From positions 1 through 41,800 of IMG/VR virus record IMGVR_UViG_3300003437_000036: 41,800 nucleotides of DNA, one strand, 5' to 3'. A program made the translations under genes and the position numbers. Each line of letters opens with the position of its first letter. Position 1 is the stretch's first letter. The notes below the pieces were generated by a model. That model ran no database searches. It was not told the origin of the DNA and worked only from the letters and a program-made list of their open reading frames with translations. Shown in pieces: positions 8,701 through 17,640 of the stretch. This DNA is from a virus.

Positions 8701-10867
8701 TTTCTCTATAATTAAATTCGGATAGATCTTTAGGCTCTTCACCAGCAAATTCATTTCTAGCTCGCTTGAACGCTTGCCATGCCTGGAGAAGCTCCTCTTC
8801 ATTCATAAAGGTCATCAACACACGGTGACCTACTTCGTGGCTGAAAACCTGGGAGACGTCCGCTGACGATTTTAGGTTTCGGCTGTCCAGCCCAGTGGCG
8901 TGATCCTTCCTTGTGAAGACGGTAACTATATCTGTGAAATATTCGTAGAACCCTGCGAACGATGCGTCAGGGCCCATGCGATTTACCTTAAGGTGCATGC
9001 CTTCAACAATGTGCTCAGGCAGAGCCATCATGACCTTTTTCCACAATGACTTGGCCGTGGGCGAGATGGCATCATCGGGGATATCGTCGATCATATTCAT
9101 GATATCAAGCCGGGACTGCCCTGAAGCGTCAGCCGTGATCTTCGTGTCTATAAATTGTTCAGGGCCTTGTGGGCCTGAAGGAGGGTCAATCCGCTCCCAG
9201 GGGTATTTTGCATCCGGACGATTTGCATCGATAAACTCCTGAGCCCCAACGCCGCCGCCTGGACCTTCGCCATCCTTACGGATCTGTTCAAGTTTTTCCG
9301 TGATGAATTTCCTGCCAGCGGGAGTGATGTCTTCGTCTCTGGATACCATGGAGATCAGATGATCTAGCACCTCAAGACCTCTGGGCGTGAAGCCGCCCTC
9401 GACGTCAAGATGGGTGTCCATAATCCTGCTCAATCCTCCAATTGCGGCATGAACAGTAGGCACATCTCTTACAGACATGACGTCCGTAAGAGGACCAAGC
9501 ATTTCCGTGACGTCGCCGAATGGATCGCCGCCAGGACCGTGCTCATCAAAAACATCTTTCAAACGAGAGACGGCATCAGGGTCAGACCCCCGACCACGCA
9601 ATTGTTCGATGGCGTCATAAATTGGAGCCATAGCTCCGGTTCGACTGATACCGCTATTATCAAGCAAATCATCGACCAAATTATTGAACTCAGCCGCCCC
9701 GACATTATCAAGAACACCGCCTGTTCCATGAGTGCGAGACGTCACCCCAGCGGCGTCGAAGAAGTCTAAAACTATGTCGGCTTCCCAAACCATAGTATTG
9801 GCTTCCGAGCGCCCGCCACGAACCATCTCATCATCTATGCTGGCAGAAATCTCCAGTTCAGTAGGCCGGGATACTCCGCGCATTGCGCGATAAGCTTCTT
9901 CATATTCGAACTGCACCTGATCAAGCATTTGCTTGGTAAGGTCGCCATGCTGAACAGCTTCAACAAAAGCATCCCGGTCACCAGAGGCCCGTGCCATACG
10001 AGCTTCATTCATATGGCCTCGCATCGCCTGCAATAATTCGCGCTCCCTTTTATCGAGAGCCCTCAGTGTATCGCCAATCTCAAAAGCTTCGTCAGCCAGG
10101 ATCTCCTGATCGCTGCGGCTCAAGCCTTCAGCCTCACGGCGCTCCATTGTTTCATGAGCCCTGACGAATGAAGGATCGTCAAAGGCGCTGTTCGGATCAG
10201 GAGGAGGAGGTAGGCGTTTCTGTGGTGGCGGCAGCAATAGCGGCGCTCTCGTTCCACCGTCGCCAACAACCCCGCGAAACAGGGTTCTGCTTCCAACCTG
10301 AATGACGCCGGCGAGGCCGCCACCTATGACGGCACCGCCGAGCACGTTGGCAACGCTCTCGCCAGCGGTGCGGGTCAGCCTGTCGTTCTGAAGGAAAGCC
10401 TCCTGTCCGGCAACTGCGCCGGCGTTCAGTAGAGCATGGCGACCCATCAGCGCCGCCAGCGATGCCGTGCGAGGGATGGCAAAGGGCATTAGGAGCACAT
10501 TGATTGGGTCGATAAGAGAGACCGCCCCGCCCAGCAACAAGCTCTTCCCAAAGCTGGTGTTGCCCAGGATGTCCATATCATGGCTTTCCTGCCGGATCCT
10601 TTTGACCATGTGATCGTATTCGCTGGCGTTCCTCGCCTTGCCAAGGATGTCGATATAGTCCTCGAGAGGTGAGCCAATGGTTAGGGCTACGGGATCGAAG
10701 TCCTTATTTGGCTCATAGACGCGATCAGGCTGATTGCCGAACGTGGTCCCAATATTGAACTCACGATTGAAGACGTCGATCAGACGGCCAGGATCATTAT
10801 AATATTCCGGGCCAAGAGCGCGCTGCTCAGGATCGCCAACTCGGAAATGAGATCTAACTTGGGGCAT
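5783..10867 (-). CDS. Giant internal virion (ejection) protein with HEVGH metalloprotease motif (1694 aa)
   Basis: It occupies the T7 gp16 position, last of three internal proteins before the fibre. The ATG overlaps the previous stop as TAATG. N-terminal hydrophobic helices are at about 105-195 (SLLLGGAVSLIDPINVLLMP; VANVLGGAVIGGGLAGVIQV), followed by a proline-rich linker (about 208-225) and long charged helical regions. A zincin motif HEVGH lies at 677-681, with candidate third ligands E728 or E736 in SEDFHEWFANAFSEYI. The C-terminal half includes long helices and hydrophobic segments near the end (GLMGMIMMGGMVV). T7 gp16 carries an N-terminal transglycosylase; I see no such motif here. Expected role: ejected with DNA, forming the trans-envelope channel, with the protease domain possibly acting on virion proteins or the host envelope. 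The protease activity is inferred from the motif. Confidence 0.85.
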   Translation of the reverse strand: MPQVRSHFRVGDPEQRALGPEYYNDPGRLIDVFNREFNIGTTFGNQPDRVYEPNKDFDPVALTIGSPLEDYIDILGKARNASEYDHMVKRIRQESHDMDILGNTSFGKSLLLGGAVSLIDPINVLLMPFAIPRTASLAALMGRHALLNAGAVAGQEAFLQNDRLTRTAGESVANVLGGAVIGGGLAGVIQVGSRTLFRGVVGDGGTRAPLLLPPPQKRLPPPPDPNSAFDDPSFVRAHETMERREAEGLSRSDQEILADEAFEIGDTLRALDKRERELLQAMRGHMNEARMARASGDRDAFVEAVQHGDLTKQMLDQVQFEYEEAYRAMRGVSRPTELEISASIDDEMVRGGRSEANTMVWEADIVLDFFDAAGVTSRTHGTGGVLDNVGAAEFNNLVDDLLDNSGISRTGAMAPIYDAIEQLRGRGSDPDAVSRLKDVFDEHGPGGDPFGDVTEMLGPLTDVMSVRDVPTVHAAIGGLSRIMDTHLDVEGGFTPRGLEVLDHLISMVSRDEDITPAGRKFITEKLEQIRKDGEGPGGGVGAQEFIDANRPDAKYPWERIDPPSGPQGPEQFIDTKITADASGQSRLDIMNMIDDIPDDAISPTAKSLWKKVMMALPEHIVEGMHLKVNRMGPDASFAGFYEYFTDIVTVFTRKDHATGLDSRNLKSSADVSQVFSHEVGHRVLMTFMNEEELLQAWQAFKRARNEFAGEEPKDLSEFNYRESEDFHEWFANAFSEYIQRNIDGTARRSHFQESFIKGDEGQIMRLVKRVAETVSVFAQKLSRVNKPETYDDMIDNFMSNLMESIGPDRVARSGEERVAVSKTANRMHDPNSDAKKVKNDIRRSFDDMAGRRQAETDFNDRTGSGSRVASEGGDGVPPRVGAGAKGGAASSDGSRIHPTGTGVEDLISPTAPVLRLLASPSRVVREVTAMLLETPFWLKKNWNGVRTEAPVEALAKLWRAALVDSLKEVTNGYTAYHRKFTGRKTETDARILAGQAIRSTADIISGKGPDPKKPMSLRDFREAVSSASRRGDVSDIPEVSAVAAKVRETRDQMMEEAKAVGLVGEDLDAFPSQSHLPRMWQQDIVREKADELVDRIVTWQHENKNVLPPDLRAMIGDRKHRFTIKAQVDQISGLNNGLETLERHQSGAGPKGAFKERTVFMPDDLIEDFLENDIDTVMRQWVQIVAVDIELAKKFKTVDMKDYLKAIDQQYLEQIAGAPPGQARIDLNKRREADIRDIVAMRDILRGVYNIPDFPYAPTSVGARLALEFNNLTMLGGVTLSSLPDTFRIVMRNGMATLPVARLAVTDFQKFKILARESKLAGTALDMILQTRALALAHTGDLPNRFTGLEKKVGYLSNAWFIGNMLSPWNAAIKQAAGAATGHRMAADMKKLGRGTLGRNKVTQLASVGIDMTNVEALLAQIKEHGEVVQGVHLVNSHLWGETPEGLAAQRVWRAAMVQEVDAQIVTPGAGDLPLFARRTPGTEGFSKLVDDKLGPDSKAGENIKAMYPELGKVFFQYKSFVFGSATRVAVSGLQAKDAATLHGLMGMIMMGGMVVTLKDIGNGRRPPDGVDEFLFEGFDQSGAWGWAGNVNTALEALSDNNIGMRPLLGMADPWGSSDRWKVGSVLGPTAGSVMRAGEIASDVVTGSTDWRTAKSAYRFIPGNNWFPLKLYNASSVRQSFDQFAAHEEGNLRP

Positions 10868-13695
10868 TAGTTCACCGCTCCAATGGTCTCGGAGAAGGTC
10901 TTCGGACTACCCTGCTTCTTCTTGGTTTTCTGGATCACCTCTTGCGTCTCGGCCCAGCGTTTGTACTCAGGAGAATTCTCCTTGTCGAAAGAGAAGGTTC
11001 CCGACTGGGTATTGCCAGCGCCATCAACAGTGTCGAAGATGTTGATCCACCGTCCGCTGTCGAGCTGGATGTGAACGTAATAGGTATTAGGCGTGGTGCG
11101 CTTATTGCCGTCCTTGTCCAGACCCTCGAGCTCGGCATACCGACCCTTGGCGTAGGACACGCGAACGCGCCCCTCATCAACAAGGGCCTGATACACGGCG
11201 TGCTTCTCTTGCTCTCCCCTGGTGTCGGAAAATAGTTTGGAGACGCCAAGGGCGCCACCCTGGCCAAGCGTTGCCTCAGCCAACCTTTCCAGACCCAGCG
11301 AAATAAAACCTTGCTTCCGCGCCACGATGGACGCCTGAAGGCTATCGAAGACAGACCGGACCAGATCGTTCTTGGCCCATTCGGCCCCCTTGCCGCCCTG
11401 GGCTCCATAGATCTTGGAGAACGGCTTGTGGGCCAGCTTGTTCTGACCATCGATCTCCGTGAAGCCATAGTTGGCCTTCACCTTCACGTAGGCTTTCTCC
11501 AGAGCGTATTGAGTGTCGAGCTCTTCAGATCCGGATCTAGGGACGAAGTTCGCGGCCATGACGAAAGCCGAAAGCATCTCAGCGCCCACCTCTGCATTCC
11601 GACCAAAGAGCCTCGAGCCAGCACTCTCGTCCGTGCCAGGGATCATGTTCTTGAGCATACGACCAAACAGGCCGTCGCCGCCCTTGGATAACAGGAAGGC
11701 GTTGGCTGTTTCGGGAGAAATATCCCTTGGAGCAAAGGCAGGCTGGCCGGCCGCGGCGTTCACGTTGAAGATCTGAGCAATGGCGTTCTCACGATCCGGA
11801 CCCTCGAGCAACCTCGTGGCCTCGTATGCAGCCGACATGCTTTGCAATTCTTCGTTCCGCTCCATCTCCTTTGGGCCGGGAGGATGTGCGGTAACGATTA
11901 CATTTGCTATGCGAGAGGCTTCAACACGATCAGCAGGAGAACCGCGCATCAGGTTTGTCAGATAGTCAGTGACCTGAGTAGGGATATGCCCGCCAGCCCG
12001 CTTCCTCCACGCCACCAAGGCAGCAGCGCCAGCGCCATTAAAGTCTTGCATCCAGGCAGTCGGAGCCGGGACAGGACGGCCATCTTTACCAGGCCGCTCG
12101 TAAGCTCTGCTTTCCGCAAGGGCCTGGAGATCCTCATCGGATACAGCCAGCTCATTCGTCAATGCTTCATCAACGATTGCAGAGACCATTTCGATACCGG
12201 CCATCTTTTTCAATTGGCCGATCTTCGGACCTTCAAGGCCGGCATAATGAGACACTCTGTCGTCAAACTTGCTCATGATGCCTTTAATCTGGGTCGCGTT
12301 CAGACCTCGAGTTTGTAGCTGCTCCTGGACCTCCTTGGCCCACATGGCAACGACCTCAGTCTTCCTTTTCGTTAAGACCGCTGTGATCTGGCCCTTGTTC
12401 GGAACACTGATCCCGCGCTTTTCCAACGTGGAAATGTACTGGGTGACAGCTTCCTGCATATCGTCAATGTCCGCTGGCGTGTCTGCCTCTTGGGCGATCT
12501 CCTGGACGGTCCCTTCGAACTCAGAGATATCGGCAATTTCATCCGAGACCAAGCTCATCAAACGGCTATATCGAGAGCGATTTCCACCAATCCCAAATTT
12601 CTGATTTGTCTCGTGAATAACCTCGATCTCATGAACGATAACATCCAGATCCGGCAGACTGTCAGCAGCGCCGATCCTCTCCCCCAACGAATGGTACAAT
12701 TCAGCAGCTTTGATCTCCCGCCGCAACGCCTGATATTGCATCGCCACGCCAGGCCGGTCCTTTGGCTTTGTCGCAGCAAGCCCTTTACCCTCATGCAAAC
12801 TGAGAAGATCGTGGATCTCCATCGTGTCAGGCATCCTACCGCTTTCGATGGCGTCTACGGACGACGAAACGATAGTCCGAGCGGCAATCATCTCACTCGA
12901 GGCGGAGCCGGACCTTTGAGCCTCAAATGTGTTCAGCATCGATCGGGCTTTGTTGATCAGAGATTGCCTCTTGGCAGGATCAATAATGTACTGGAACTGA
13001 TTTATGCCAGCCGCATGAGTGACGATATCAGTCGCGCCACGGATGGATTGCATCTGAGACAAGATGTCCTTCTCCTCAAGGGTCCGCTGAAGCCCATCTA
13101 TGGCAGACTGCTTTTCCAATGAAGTGATCCTTGGCAGACCATTGATGTAGGCGATGCTCTCCGCGACAGCTTCAGCCCGGCCCTGCGTTCCTCGAGAATA
13201 GACCATGGCGCCCTGGGCAGCTTTGCCAAGATATTGGGATAAGCTCTCCTTGTCAGCACGGCCCTCAATAGCAAGACCCGCCGTCTGGATATCGACAGCG
13301 CCCAGCTTAGCCAGCGCCGTCAGGCTGGCATGAAGCTCTGGCTCTTTTTCTGGATCAGCGATCTCATCAACATCTGCCAGGAGCTTCTCTTGAGATAGAG
13401 TGCGATAATTACCCGCCTGATCAGCATGGTTTCTCAGTAAATCATTCCTGGTCTCACCAATCTTGATCCTGAGCTCCTGGGTTGCCAGTGCGTTGCGCTT
13501 GTTCTTCGCCTCTCTCTGACGAGCCTCAGCGAATTTAGAGATCATTCCCCCAACGCCTTGCATGGCACTGCCCTTTGCGCCGGCAACGCTCATGTCCGTG
13601 ATCTCAGGAGACCGACTAGCAACAAAGTTCTGGTTCAAGCCAGGGCCTCTTTTTGTGGCCTGTTGGGTGCGATTTACGTCGACACGAAAAGACAT
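10867..13695 (-). CDS. Internal virion protein, T7 gp15 position (942 aa)
   Basis: The start has an SD-like TTAGGGAT upstream of ATG 13695-13693. The protein is mostly charged and alpha-helical throughout, with an N-terminus (MSFRVDVNRTQQATKRGPGL) typical of internal core proteins. Length and helical character fit the second internal virion protein of T7-like phages (gp15, 747 aa in T7), which forms a periplasmic ejection tube with the third. No enzymatic motif is seen. It sits between the 257-aa and 1694-aa internal proteins, and its stop overlaps the next ATG. The assignment rests on synteny and composition, not on a recognised signature. Confidence 0.78.
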   Translation of the reverse strand: MSFRVDVNRTQQATKRGPGLNQNFVASRSPEITDMSVAGAKGSAMQGVGGMISKFAEARQREAKNKRNALATQELRIKIGETRNDLLRNHADQAGNYRTLSQEKLLADVDEIADPEKEPELHASLTALAKLGAVDIQTAGLAIEGRADKESLSQYLGKAAQGAMVYSRGTQGRAEAVAESIAYINGLPRITSLEKQSAIDGLQRTLEEKDILSQMQSIRGATDIVTHAAGINQFQYIIDPAKRQSLINKARSMLNTFEAQRSGSASSEMIAARTIVSSSVDAIESGRMPDTMEIHDLLSLHEGKGLAATKPKDRPGVAMQYQALRREIKAAELYHSLGERIGAADSLPDLDVIVHEIEVIHETNQKFGIGGNRSRYSRLMSLVSDEIADISEFEGTVQEIAQEADTPADIDDMQEAVTQYISTLEKRGISVPNKGQITAVLTKRKTEVVAMWAKEVQEQLQTRGLNATQIKGIMSKFDDRVSHYAGLEGPKIGQLKKMAGIEMVSAIVDEALTNELAVSDEDLQALAESRAYERPGKDGRPVPAPTAWMQDFNGAGAAALVAWRKRAGGHIPTQVTDYLTNLMRGSPADRVEASRIANVIVTAHPPGPKEMERNEELQSMSAAYEATRLLEGPDRENAIAQIFNVNAAAGQPAFAPRDISPETANAFLLSKGGDGLFGRMLKNMIPGTDESAGSRLFGRNAEVGAEMLSAFVMAANFVPRSGSEELDTQYALEKAYVKVKANYGFTEIDGQNKLAHKPFSKIYGAQGGKGAEWAKNDLVRSVFDSLQASIVARKQGFISLGLERLAEATLGQGGALGVSKLFSDTRGEQEKHAVYQALVDEGRVRVSYAKGRYAELEGLDKDGNKRTTPNTYYVHIQLDSGRWINIFDTVDGAGNTQSGTFSFDKENSPEYKRWAETQEVIQKTKKKQGSPKTFSETIGAVN

Positions 13696-13704
13696 GATTT
13701 ATCC

Positions 13705-14478
13705 CTAACTTTTTGCGAAGACCGAGGCGATGTCCAGCACGCCAGCGCCGGCATTGAATAGGCCAGCCGTGAAGGCACTATCCCCTGCCGCCGTCGCTCG
13801 GGCCGCATCGGCACCGAAGTTGGCGCCCTCAGCCGCAGCCTGGAGACGGATCAGTTCGATCCGGCGCTCTTCACGATCAACATCAACTTCCGTGTTGTAC
13901 GACAAGATGATTAAATCGCGTTCAATCTGAAGCAAGGCCGCTTCGGTCGAAAATGTGTTCTGGGCATCCTGTTGCTCCAAAACCTCAATGGCGTGTCTCG
14001 TCGAAAGATCCACCTCGTTGTAATCAATACCAGCATCAATGCTCAGGCTGGTCAGCACCTCCTGGACAGAGCCGGTATTCGATGTGATGCCAGCAGCACC
14101 ACCGCGAGCCCTGGCCGTTGCGACCTGCTTCTGAAGATCTCGCGTAATCTTTACGCGCTTCTGCCCGCCGACCTCGATAGCCTGCTCGCCGCGAAGCCTG
14201 AGCTCACGACGGTTGAACTCAGACTTAATTCGGATTTCGTTGCCAGTATTCAAAAGCTCCTGCCTGTTGAAGACCTCAGCCTGCCGGATCGTCTGAATAT
14301 TGACCTCCGTCTGCTCAACATTCTTTTCGGCAACCTTCACAACCTCATCGGCATTGATCCTCGCTTGCGATGCCGAAGCATCGGCAGCAGCTTCTTGATC
14401 GGAGCCTTTAGTCAGAGCGCCAGCTATTGATAGACCAGCACCAATGATCTGGAGACCGCCTAGAATTCCAATTCCCAT
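13705..14478 (-). CDS. Internal virion protein, T7 gp14 position (257 aa)
   Basis: The N-terminal glycine-rich hydrophobic segment (MGIGILGGLQIIGAGLSIAG) could insert in a membrane. A long helical, Gln/Glu/Arg-rich body follows (AEVFNRQELLNTGNEIRIKS and similar), then a C-terminal hydrophobic stretch (GLFNAGAGVLDIASVF). This hydrophobic-helix-hydrophobic layout is characteristic of the smallest internal core or pore protein of T7-like phages (gp14), which is ejected into the host outer membrane. The start overlaps the previous stop (TAATG). Synteny with tail tube B on one side and the gp15-like gene on the other supports the call. Confidence 0.8.
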   Translation of the reverse strand: MGIGILGGLQIIGAGLSIAGALTKGSDQEAAADASASQARINADEVVKVAEKNVEQTEVNIQTIRQAEVFNRQELLNTGNEIRIKSEFNRRELRLRGEQAIEVGGQKRVKITRDLQKQVATARARGGAAGITSNTGSVQEVLTSLSIDAGIDYNEVDLSTRHAIEVLEQQDAQNTFSTEAALLQIERDLIILSYNTEVDVDREERRIELIRLQAAAEGANFGADAARATAAGDSAFTAGLFNAGAGVLDIASVFAKS

Positions 14479-16460
14479 TATCCAACTCCAGTGGTTTGAT
14501 CGAAGACGACACCAGCAAGGGTGAAGTCGAATGGTTCGTCATCTTCTATTTTGACAATGATGTCTCGCGCCGGATCGTGATCTAGGGTGACCTGGGCAAA
14601 CTGCGTCACCGGGGAAGGAGCCGCATCATAGTTCGCGATCACGCGCAGCGGATAGGTGGTCCCATCCACCTTCAGCGAGAGACTGTTGATTAAGTAAAAT
14701 GCAGCAGATGGATAACGCCGGACAGCGCCAGAAGCAGCTCCAAGATCATGACCGAATTCAGGATTAAGGAGCCAAATCTTATGCTCAAACGCAAGGCCGA
14801 CTTCCAACGCCGCCCAGCTATCATCCGTACCAAGGTCGATCTCGCCGCTGCCATCCACGACGGCATTGGGGAGCCTCTTACCATCTCCAACAACATAGAC
14901 TGTCTCCCCAACCAGATGGGTCAAACCACCGAACGTCCCGTTGGTGGCGGTCCCAGCGTAGCTGATAGAGCAATCAGTGTTCAAGCCAGCCATGTAGAAT
15001 TCAACAGATCGGAAGGTTGCTCCATTGATTGTTCTGGAGACCGACACCCAAACCTGATCTCGTTTTCCATCATCGGCACTGTTGACCGGAATGGAGCACA
15101 TGCTCTCGTAAACAGGGGTGGTCCCACCGGCAACAAACCTGGAGAACGCCGCCAGGTTCTCTGACGGTAGGTATGCCAGAGCAACAAGCTCACCATCCGC
15201 TCGAACGAAGTATGCCGTCTCTTCAGGGCTCTCCTGATAATCAGATTGAGTGAAGCCGCCAGCAGTCAGATGCTCGGCTACCAAAGAGACCGGAGGAGCA
15301 TTGTAGACGTTCTCAGCCAGGTCATATTTGACCTTGGTGATTTGCTTGTCGTCCTTGTGGAGGAACAGGATATCGTTCTCCACGGAGATCGGCTGCACGG
15401 CACTGACGCCAGCACCAATGATCCGACGAGCATTGCGATCTCCCGGCGTGAGCACGGATCCGTTGGCGAAGATACGCCAGACACCGCCAGACGTTCCGAC
15501 GAACATCTGATCAGAGCCCTCCTGGAGGAACTTGATGTCAGACCGGAACCTGGAGGTCAGGGTGATCTCAATAGCCTCGTCATCGAGCCCTGTGCCTGGG
15601 TCCATATCCACATAGTCATCAGTCTTGCTCAACCACAATGTCGTGGGCCTATTCACCGTCCCAGCGAGCACCAGACGGTTCTCGAAGAAAGTGATGGCAG
15701 CAGGAAAGCCCGATGTCGTAGAGAACGCTCCCAAGCGGTACTTGGTCAGGGCGGTGCCGCCTAACGTGCCGGTGATGGTGACCGTGACGACGGTCGTGGA
15801 GGTGTAGGCTGTGATCTCGCAGTTGAACCAATCCGTTCCGTCGAAGACGCGGAGCCAGCGGTTCATGACGCCCGTGCCGCCTGAGCCAGACGTATCCGTC
15901 GCCGCGAAGATGGCCGACGCAGCCGTCATGGTCGTGGAGCCTGTTGTTGCGCCAGCAGTGATCGCCAGCGTGGCTTGAGGCTCATAGGGCCCATTGATTA
16001 TGCCGTAATCAGCAAAGGTGAAGGCCGTCGCTGAGGTCCGTGTCAGCACCTTGAGAGGATGCGTCTGCACGGCCATGAGCATTTCGTCGTTCTTCTGAGC
16101 ATAGTGAACATTGAACAGATCGGCCGCAGCGTAGGTGGTGACGTCTTCAACAGGAGATCCGCCGCTCTCCAGGTTGGCCTGAGTGACATAGTACCTTATG
16201 TACAGCGGGCCCATCTCCAGGGCATAGGAAGCCGTCTCGCTATAGATGAACGGGAGCATCCGGACCTTGTTGGTGCTGCTCTTCACCTCCTTCACGAACC
16301 TGGTGCCCTCGCGGCGGGTAACGGGCCCCTGCGGCAAGCAGCAAACATTCTCAGCCTTGCGTAGCGATTTCCGATAGTTCTCGGTATCGACGCGAAGGAG
16401 CATCCGCGGGGAGATCTCTCCTCCGTCGAACGCCGTCTGTATCGGGCGGGAGCGAGGCAT
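14478..16460 (-). CDS. Tail tubular protein B-like (tail nozzle), 660 aa
   Basis: The N-terminus (PIQTAFDGGEISPRMLLRVD, then RKAENVCCLPQGPVTRREGT) is the conserved start of the podovirus nozzle family: F-x-x-G-E-x-S-P, then N-x-x-x-x-x-x-G-x-x-x-R-R-x-G-T. It is beta-rich along its length, with a repeated immunoglobulin-like middle containing Gly/Thr-rich strands (TATNGTFGGLTHLVG). It should form the distal hexameric nozzle that attaches below the gp11-like adaptor and closes the tail until ejection. The start overlaps the adaptor stop as TAATG, and the length is close to T7 gp12 (794 aa) relatives in other podophages. Confidence 0.87.
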   Translation of the reverse strand: MPRSRPIQTAFDGGEISPRMLLRVDTENYRKSLRKAENVCCLPQGPVTRREGTRFVKEVKSSTNKVRMLPFIYSETASYALEMGPLYIRYYVTQANLESGGSPVEDVTTYAAADLFNVHYAQKNDEMLMAVQTHPLKVLTRTSATAFTFADYGIINGPYEPQATLAITAGATTGSTTMTAASAIFAATDTSGSGGTGVMNRWLRVFDGTDWFNCEITAYTSTTVVTVTITGTLGGTALTKYRLGAFSTTSGFPAAITFFENRLVLAGTVNRPTTLWLSKTDDYVDMDPGTGLDDEAIEITLTSRFRSDIKFLQEGSDQMFVGTSGGVWRIFANGSVLTPGDRNARRIIGAGVSAVQPISVENDILFLHKDDKQITKVKYDLAENVYNAPPVSLVAEHLTAGGFTQSDYQESPEETAYFVRADGELVALAYLPSENLAAFSRFVAGGTTPVYESMCSIPVNSADDGKRDQVWVSVSRTINGATFRSVEFYMAGLNTDCSISYAGTATNGTFGGLTHLVGETVYVVGDGKRLPNAVVDGSGEIDLGTDDSWAALEVGLAFEHKIWLLNPEFGHDLGAASGAVRRYPSAAFYLINSLSLKVDGTTYPLRVIANYDAAPSPVTQFAQVTLDHDPARDIIVKIEDDEPFDFTLAGVVFDQTTGVG

Positions 16461-17032
16461 TAGAGGCGAACCTCCTCGAGCCAGTCGCTTTCAACGACAG
16501 GAGGGGCTCCTTCAAGCCCATCGGTGTTGGCGCCCATCGACAACATTTCCTTGAAGCGATCCCAGGCATCATTTTCCTTCTGGCGACTGCCGGTGATCTT
16601 GAAGGCTGTTGCCCAGGCCAGATATGCCGCCATAGCTTCAACCAGCATGGGATCATATTCAGCGGTGTCGTCGATCCGCTTTATGTACCGGATCTTGATG
16701 CTGCTGTCGTTGATGAGAAGGCGCCGGCCTTCAATGATCCAATCTTGAGCGTCATATTCATGAACCTCGATCACCCGCAGACAATAAGGGTCCGTCGGCA
16801 GGATGAAGGAATTGCTGTAGTCGAAGACCTCCGTGTAATCAGCATCAGAGGTGATTGCCGCACGATGCGTGGCTGAATTCCAGTTGCGAGATCTCAGGAC
16901 GGTGTCTTTGACCATATCAAGCCTGGCGGCCATGGTCGTGGCGGGGACGCCGGTGTCCGTCGCAACATCTTCAATGATCGACGCGCCAAGGATGAGCAGG
17001 GCTGCATTTACGAGATCGGTATCAGTCGCCAT
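16460..17032 (-). CDS. Tail tubular protein A-like head-tail adaptor (190 aa)
   Basis: I chose the ATG at 17032-17030 because GGAGA lies 8 bases upstream; a frame extending to 17062 adds ten residues without a signal. The opening MATDTDLVNAALLILGASII is the typical gp11/P22 gp4-like adaptor start: an alpha-helix with N-x-A-L-x-x-L-G. This is followed by R-x-x-W-N and the Tyr/Pro-rich FILPTDPYCLRVIEV strand. Such proteins form the dodecameric ring under the portal. It is the first gene after the terminator downstream of the capsid cassette. Confidence 0.88.
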   Translation of the reverse strand: MATDTDLVNAALLILGASIIEDVATDTGVPATTMAARLDMVKDTVLRSRNWNSATHRAAITSDADYTEVFDYSNSFILPTDPYCLRVIEVHEYDAQDWIIEGRRLLINDSSIKIRYIKRIDDTAEYDPMLVEAMAAYLAWATAFKITGSRQKENDAWDRFKEMLSMGANTDGLEGAPPVVESDWLEEVRL

Positions 17033-17053
17033 TGTCGTTCTCTCCAAACATAA

Positions 17054-17083
17054 AGGGGGCACCCACGCTCATGAGTGCCCCCT
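17054..17083 (-). terminator. Rho-independent terminator after the capsid cassette
   Basis: A perfect 9-bp stem, AGGGGGCAC (17054-17062) with GTGCCCCCT (17075-17083), has a 12-base loop. Read on the minus strand it is followed by TTTATGTTT. It lies between the 166-aa gene and the tail adaptor, so it should reduce transcription between head and tail genes. Confidence 0.75.
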
Positions 17084-17117
17084 AAAGTTATGTTAGCTCG
17101 TCCAGTTGGACGGGCGA

Positions 17118-17618
17118 TTAATCCACGACGTAGACCAATTCCAGAGAGATCGTGCCACCGACACTTTGCGCTCCGGTCACGGTTGTTACGCGAAGATCAA
17201 ACATCCCGCCAGGATCGCTGGAGAAGCCAAGCAGTTCCCAAATGGTCTTGCCATAGTTGGCAATACCGATGGGTCCAAGAGCGGCGGAACCGGCAGAAGT
17301 CGGATCCATCGTGGTCTGCAGAATGTTGTCGTCATCATTGGTGCTGTCATCAACACCAAAGAGGCCGACCTTCAACGTGGACGTCGTGGTGCCCAGGTCA
17401 TCAAAATGCAGCTTGGAAAGGCTTGTGATGATCCGTGCATTCGCCGGCAAGCGGGCCAGGTCATAAGTGGAGCCAGCGGAAGCCGCCGCCGTCACTTCCA
17501 CGGTATCATTCGCAAACCTAAGACGCCCACCAAGCAAGCCCACGGGGGCCATTTTCTTGGGCGTACTGTTGGCGATCAGCGTCATCACCTTCGAGCCGAA
17601 CAGGGTTTCAGTAGCCAT
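17118..17618 (-). CDS. Putative capsid-associated (decoration/head) protein, 166 aa
   Basis: The SD GGGAG lies upstream of ATG 17618-17616. The product is beta-rich, with few Cys or charged runs, and contains Gly/Thr/Ser-rich strands (AAASAGSTYDLARLPANARI; STLKVGLFGVDDS; GGTISLELVYVVD). Its gene follows the major capsid gene directly, a common position for a decoration or head-surface protein. It ends just before a terminator, forming a two-gene capsid cassette. No named domain is recognised, so the function is inferred from position and composition. Confidence 0.68.
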   Translation of the reverse strand: MATETLFGSKVMTLIANSTPKKMAPVGLLGGRLRFANDTVEVTAAASAGSTYDLARLPANARIITSLSKLHFDDLGTTTSTLKVGLFGVDDSTNDDDNILQTTMDPTSAGSAALGPIGIANYGKTIWELLGFSSDPGGMFDLRVTTVTGAQSVGGTISLELVYVVD

Positions 17619-17640
17619 TGTCTATTCTCCCTTTTCCGAC

